Source: Tritrichomonas musculus (lineage: Eukaryota; Parabasalia; Tritrichomonadida; Tritrichomonadidae). Taken from it: DNA of 64,000 bases. A program made the position numbers and the translations under genes. The stretch covers positions 9,362,001-9,426,000 of the forward strand of contig JAPFFF010000002.1 of assembly GCA_039105265.1 (NCBI GenBank), read 5' to 3'. The notes below the pieces were generated by a model that searched no databases, had not been told where the DNA came from, and saw only the letters and a list, made by a program, of their open reading frames with translations. Position 1 is the first letter of the stretch, and each line of letters begins with the position of its first letter. Shown in pieces: positions 59,981-64,000 of this stretch.

Positions 59981-62900
59981 ATGAAACTTATAGAAGCCAC
60001 TTTTGAACAATTATGTGAATTAATGGAATTAATGATTAATGATAAATTCCCTGGAGACCCACATGAAGCGTGGGAAAATAACGAAGAATTAATATATGAT
60101 ATTAAAGCACAATTATATTTTGATAAAGGTTATGATGGTGATATGGATAATTATGATGCTATCTATTGGTATTTTAAAGGTAAAAACAATAAAGAAAAAC
60201 ATAAAGAAGAACCCAAAAAAGAACATAAAAATGAACCACTTGCAAAGCAGCCTAAACCAATAAAAACAGAAAATAAAACACAATCTGAGATTGTAAATAG
60301 AATTATGGATAAATTAGAAAATTCTCCCACATATTGGTATATTGATTTTGAAAGATTGGATAATGATGGTAGAAAATTAATGTTGCCAAAATTAAAGGAT
60401 TTCTTTAAAAAATATATTGACACTTTACCGATTGTTGCTAAATACAAGATAGCTTTTAAAGTTGATGGTCAGTGGCATTCAAAACAATTGACTCCAGAAG
60501 TATATAAACAATTAATGAATAATCTTACCGAAAATCACTTTATATTTGATATTGAGAATGTTGTGCCAGAATATTTTTATGAAGAAGGTGCAGAAAAGAT
60601 ACCAGAATGGAGTTTATTTAGTGCTGTCAGATTTAATGAATTTAAAGACTTTAAAGCTAATAAGGACGCACACAGTGAGGTCTCTGTAAACAAAGTTTAC
60701 AACGATGTTGGAGGTAGTTTCTTTCAATATTTAGTAAATAAGAATTGTCCCTTAAATGTTATAAAATATCTTAAAAAATTACAAATATTCACATCTCTAG
60801 TAAACAAAAAAGGTAAACAAAGAAAAGAATTAGATGATTGCTGTTTTATTTATGCTTTACAACAAACTGGATGTTATGATGATGCTACACTAAATAAAAT
60901 GCGATTAAGAATTAACACACGATATCTCTCACAAAAATCACTAAATGAATTATGTATGGAGTTCAAACTGCATATTAAATTATCATTCATAGATGAAGAT
61001 GCAAATGGCAAAAATAAGAAACGTTCTGTTAGGTCTCAAAAAAATAGCAAAGATAAATATTATTTAGGTATTGAAAATGCTGAGCCAAAAAGAACACATA
61101 CAATGAATGTATTCAATAAACATTATTTCATTGAAGAGAAAACACCATTTAGTACATATTATATTAACCATTTAAGTGAGTGTGAAGAAGACAAATATAA
61201 TAAAGAATATAAGCAAGACCACTGGATTAAAGCTCGATATTTTATTAACTCTTCTGACTTAGTACGTATTTTAATGAAGAACAATTATTTTTCACCCATA
61301 ACATTTGGACAATATAAGATTTTAAACACAATATTCTATAAAGATGTAGACAGTAATATTGACCTTATTGACCTTGATTATAATGATGAACAATGCACAA
61401 AATTAATAGAACAACCTAAGAAAAAGATTAATAAAAAAGATGGAGAAAAAAGTTATTGGTATGCTGATTTTGAAGCAGATGTTAGTACAAGTATTCAAGG
61501 ACAAAGTCCCGGGATGCCTTGCATCCACAAGCCTTATATGTGTGTCGTACATAGTGCAAACGGAAATCACAAAAAATGTTTTAAAGGTGAAGATTGTAAT
61601 AAACAATTATTAGATTATCTAGATGATGAATCAGTTGTGTATTTCCATAATTTAGCATATGATATTAGAATGCTTGCAAACTTTGGCTTATGTAAATCTA
61701 TCATAAAAGGTTCAAAAACTATGATGGCAGATATAAAATATAATAATAAAACGATTCATCTTAGAGATTCATTACCAATATTATCATGCAAATTATCACA
61801 ATTACCATCTATGTTTAATATTCCTAATATCCAAAAAGAGATATTTCCATATAAATATTATACACTAGAAAGACTAAAAACAAATATAGGAATCATTAGT
61901 GAAGCAGGCTTAAATGAAGATAAACAGTGGACAGATGAAGATTACACTTTATTTAACTCTAATATTGATAAGATAGACGGATGCCGCTTAAGTGATAACA
62001 CTTTTGATATGTACAAATATGCTGAATTTTATTGCCAACAAGATGTTAATATTTTGAGAATTGGATTTGAAAAATTGCGTGAAGGATTTAAAGAAAATTT
62101 TAATATTAACCTTTATAAATTTATTAGTATATCATCTCTTGCAAATGAAGTGTTTAACCAAAAAGTATATTATCCTAATGGAAATCTTTATAAATTAGGT
62201 GGACATGTTAGGCATTTCTGTTCAAAAGCAATATATGGTGGTAGATGCATGACTGCTTACAATAAAAAATGGCATACAAAAAAGAATCTCTGTGATTTTG
62301 ATGCAGTTAGTTTATATCCATCTGCAATGAAAAGATTGTACACTGTTGAAGGAAAACCTAAAGTGATTCAACCAGAACAATTAAACATAGAATTTCTATC
62401 TAAACAATCTGCATATATTGTAGAAATTGAGATAATAAAAATAAATAAACATTATGCTTTTCCATTGATTGTACAAAAGATAAACGGCTTAAACTGCAAC
62501 AATGACTATCTACCCAAAGGTAAATCAATAAAAATGATTGTTGATAATATCACATTAGAGGATTACATAGAGTTTCAAAAGATAGAGTTTAACATTTTAC
62601 GTGGATACTATTGGGATGGTAAAAAAGATTATAGAATAAGAGAATGTATCAGTGATATCTTCAATAAAAGACTTGAATATAAAAAGCAAAATAATCCATT
62701 ACAAAATCTCTATAAACTTATTATGAATTCATGTTATGGTAAAACAATTGAAAAACCAGTTGAGAAAGATTATAAATATTTACGTGAAGGAGATGAATTA
62801 GATAAATTTTGGCAGAAAAATTATAATAAAATAGTTGAAGATATTCAATTGAACAACTCTAACATCCACGCAGTTAAGACTCTAAAACAGATAGATAAAC

Positions 62901-63484
62901 ATTTTAATTTTTCATTGTTAGGTATTCAAGTTTTGTCTATGTCTAAGAGAATTATGAATGAAGTAATGTGTTTAGCTTTTGATATAGGATGCCACATTTA
63001 TTACCAAGATACAGATAGCATGCATATAGAATCCGCTGATTTACCAAAATTAGAGAAAGCATTTAGAGATAAATATAATAGAGAACTCATAGGTAAAAAT
63101 CTTGGCCAATTCCACTCAGATTTCCCAGAGATAAATGGCCACAAAGAAATGCCTCAAGCAATTGAATCATTCTTTTTGATGAAAAAGATGTATATTGATA
63201 AACTACAAGATTCCACAGGTGATATAGCATATATGATTCGTGGCAAAGGACTTACACAAAATTCTATTAAATACAAATATAATGAAGATTTTAATGGAGA
63301 TGTTATGAAATTATATGAAACATTATATAATGGAAACTCTATAACATTTGATTTAGCAAAAGGTCAACCATGTTTCGATATGAACAAAAATATGACTGTA
63401 TCCACTAGAAAAAAATTCGAAAGATGTATAAAAACTGAATATGAAAGTGGCTGTATAGATGAATATTTTAAGCAGCTAATTTAA
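59981..63484 (+). CDS. Polinton protein-primed DNA polymerase B
   Basis: A 1167-residue frame. Residues 1-480 are an N-terminal extension that includes a DDCCFIYALQQTG (about 285) and MNVFNKHYFIEE (about 380) pair, reminiscent of a cysteine/histidine peptidase-like or derived domain. The 3'-5' exonuclease region starts with YWYADFEAD (about 495) and has YFHNLAYDIRML (about 555). Polymerase motifs: A, DFDAVSLYPSAM (about 771); B, KLIMNSCYGK (about 915); C, YYQDTDS (about 1010). A TPR-like insertion between A and B fits protein-primed enzymes. It replicates the element using a terminal protein primer. Its stop overlaps the integrase stop by 17 bp on the opposite strand. Confidence 0.95.
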   Translation: MKLIEATFEQLCELMELMINDKFPGDPHEAWENNEELIYDIKAQLYFDKGYDGDMDNYDAIYWYFKGKNNKEKHKEEPKKEHKNEPLAKQPKPIKTENKTQSEIVNRIMDKLENSPTYWYIDFERLDNDGRKLMLPKLKDFFKKYIDTLPIVAKYKIAFKVDGQWHSKQLTPEVYKQLMNNLTENHFIFDIENVVPEYFYEEGAEKIPEWSLFSAVRFNEFKDFKANKDAHSEVSVNKVYNDVGGSFFQYLVNKNCPLNVIKYLKKLQIFTSLVNKKGKQRKELDDCCFIYALQQTGCYDDATLNKMRLRINTRYLSQKSLNELCMEFKLHIKLSFIDEDANGKNKKRSVRSQKNSKDKYYLGIENAEPKRTHTMNVFNKHYFIEEKTPFSTYYINHLSECEEDKYNKEYKQDHWIKARYFINSSDLVRILMKNNYFSPITFGQYKILNTIFYKDVDSNIDLIDLDYNDEQCTKLIEQPKKKINKKDGEKSYWYADFEADVSTSIQGQSPGMPCIHKPYMCVVHSANGNHKKCFKGEDCNKQLLDYLDDESVVYFHNLAYDIRMLANFGLCKSIIKGSKTMMADIKYNNKTIHLRDSLPILSCKLSQLPSMFNIPNIQKEIFPYKYYTLERLKTNIGIISEAGLNEDKQWTDEDYTLFNSNIDKIDGCRLSDNTFDMYKYAEFYCQQDVNILRIGFEKLREGFKENFNINLYKFISISSLANEVFNQKVYYPNGNLYKLGGHVRHFCSKAIYGGRCMTAYNKKWHTKKNLCDFDAVSLYPSAMKRLYTVEGKPKVIQPEQLNIEFLSKQSAYIVEIEIIKINKHYAFPLIVQKINGLNCNNDYLPKGKSIKMIVDNITLEDYIEFQKIEFNILRGYYWDGKKDYRIRECISDIFNKRLEYKKQNNPLQNLYKLIMNSCYGKTIEKPVEKDYKYLREGDELDKFWQKNYNKIVEDIQLNNSNIHAVKTLKQIDKHFNFSLLGIQVLSMSKRIMNEVMCLAFDIGCHIYYQDTDSMHIESADLPKLEKAFRDKYNRELIGKNLGQFHSDFPEINGHKEMPQAIESFFLMKKMYIDKLQDSTGDIAYMIRGKGLTQNSIKYKYNEDFNGDVMKLYETLYNGNSITFDLAKGQPCFDMNKNMTVSTRKKFERCIKTEYESGCIDEYFKQLI

Positions 63485-64000
63485 AACGTGGTATTGATTG
63501 AATATTATTTTTTTCATCAACAACTCTATATAATCCATTAGCAAACCCAATAACTTTATATTTACCTGGTTGCACATTTGTCCTTCTTTTCATCATTCCA
63601 TCCTTTTCATTATACAGTTTAACACTCATACCTTTATTTAAATAAAATCCATCACTCATCATAATATTATAGTTCTCTTTACATATATTCATAACAATAT
63701 ATGATTCAAGTTCTTTATCTTCTTGGACCATCTTTGGACTAACGCTTTTGCCAGCATATTTAGATAATGTTTTATGTGGTGCATTATTATATTGTCTCAC
63801 TAATTCATTCATAATAGATGGTGTAATAATTCCTACTCTCATGTTATAAGCCATATCTCTTAATGTTCTAATAACTCTATCAATCAACCCTAATGAACTA
63901 TGCATAGGGTCAGTTTTTGTTTGTTTCTGCTCACGTTTCATAAAATCTGGATAATTACCCATTTTCATTCTTGGTGCAGTTCTCCAATGAATACCATGAG
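63468..64000 (-). CDS. Polinton retroviral-type integrase, C-terminal part
   Basis: The frame is open from the right edge (HGIHWRTAPRM) to the stop at 63468, so the N-terminal zinc finger and the first catalytic aspartates lie outside the window. Visible are SLGLIDRVIRTLRDM, the helix where the third catalytic acid of the DDE triad is expected, then NNAPHKTLSKYAGKSVSPKM, and a C-terminal DNA-binding or SH3-like part (GKYKVIGFANGLYRVVDEKN) ending FKLAA. It inserts the element into host DNA. Convergence with the polymerase gene is the usual Polinton arrangement in this group. Confidence 0.85.
   Translation of the reverse strand, partial: HGIHWRTAPRMKMGNYPDFMKREQKQTKTDPMHSSLGLIDRVIRTLRDMAYNMRVGIITPSIMNELVRQYNNAPHKTLSKYAGKSVSPKMVQEDKELESYIVMNICKENYNIMMSDGFYLNKGMSVKLYNEKDGMMKRRTNVQPGKYKVIGFANGLYRVVDEKNNIQSIPRFKLAA

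Larger units (their letters stand above)
59640..64000. mobile_element. Polinton/Maverick, left part (right part beyond window)
   Basis: A protein-primed DNA polymerase B gene and a convergent integrase gene sit next to each other, the standard core of Polintons in trichomonads. Bases about 59650-59880 are GC-richer than host spacers and probably belong to the terminal inverted repeat. They include a perfect hairpin at 59761-59778 (TTAGGAC-TAAA-GTCCTAA). The outer end and the 6-bp target duplication were not identified. What is visible looks whole, with long open frames and all main motifs, so the copy is probably young. Capsid, ATPase and protease parts would lie to the right of the window. 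Confidence 0.85.

Overview
The window looks like nuclear DNA from a parabasalid protist, most probably a Tritrichomonas-type trichomonad. The protein families point that way: kinase/Sel1-repeat fusions, BspA-type leucine-rich repeats, DUF3447/ankyrin proteins, a Mob1 protein, RCC1-kinase fusions and a Polinton/Maverick protein-primed DNA polymerase. So do very AT-rich spacers, almost no visible introns, and a TCATTTTT-type initiator a few bases upstream of several start codons. Assignment to genus is inference; no rRNA is present.

Layout. 1-8243: two minus-strand protein kinases with Sel1 repeats (the first runs off the left edge), separated by a decayed DUF3447/ankyrin relic. 8977-9048: tRNA-Val(AAC). 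9149-10447: MFS sugar transporter. 12572-13342: Mob1 protein. 14629-19371: a fusion of a GTPase-like domain, BspA LRRs and a DENN domain. 19753-20227: a 475-bp MITE with a perfect 8-bp target duplication. 20338-21255: a protein with three ubiquitin-like folds and a likely N-myristoyl end. 21752-22636: a decayed BspA LRR gene. 22793-25984: a DUF3447/ankyrin gene whose ankyrin segments are separated by about 65 copies of a 25-bp repeat. 25985-30090: a 4-kb gene desert with two more MITEs.

30091-41614 is a rearranged accessory region. It holds a broken tandem of four kinase domains, a GC-rich fragment of a calponin-homology/beta-trefoil gene, a DUF3447-pseudokinase relic containing an inverted GC-rich fragment, and a segmental duplication of about 1.5 kb that carries two copies of a small C2-like protein gene. 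43067-43444 is a small histidine-rich protein of unknown function. 44125-46499 is a broken RCC1-kinase-Rab fusion. 47460-47533 is a tRNA-Asn(GTT) with several stem mismatches. 47768-50149 is a DUF3447/ankyrin/BspA gene split in two. 50405-56122 is the most ordinary stretch: exportin-like karyopherin, ArsC-type arsenate reductase, F5/8C-like protein and an intact kinase. 57086-58787 is a decayed hAT transposase. From about 59640 to the right edge lies the end of a Polinton with DNA polymerase B and a convergent integrase.

Two themes run through the window. One is signalling genes built by domain shuffling: kinases joined to Sel1, RCC1, Rab or DUF3447, and LRRs joined to DENN. Many of these carry altered catalytic motifs. 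The other is continual remodelling by small DNA transposons, tandem repeats, gene-fragment capture and gene conversion.
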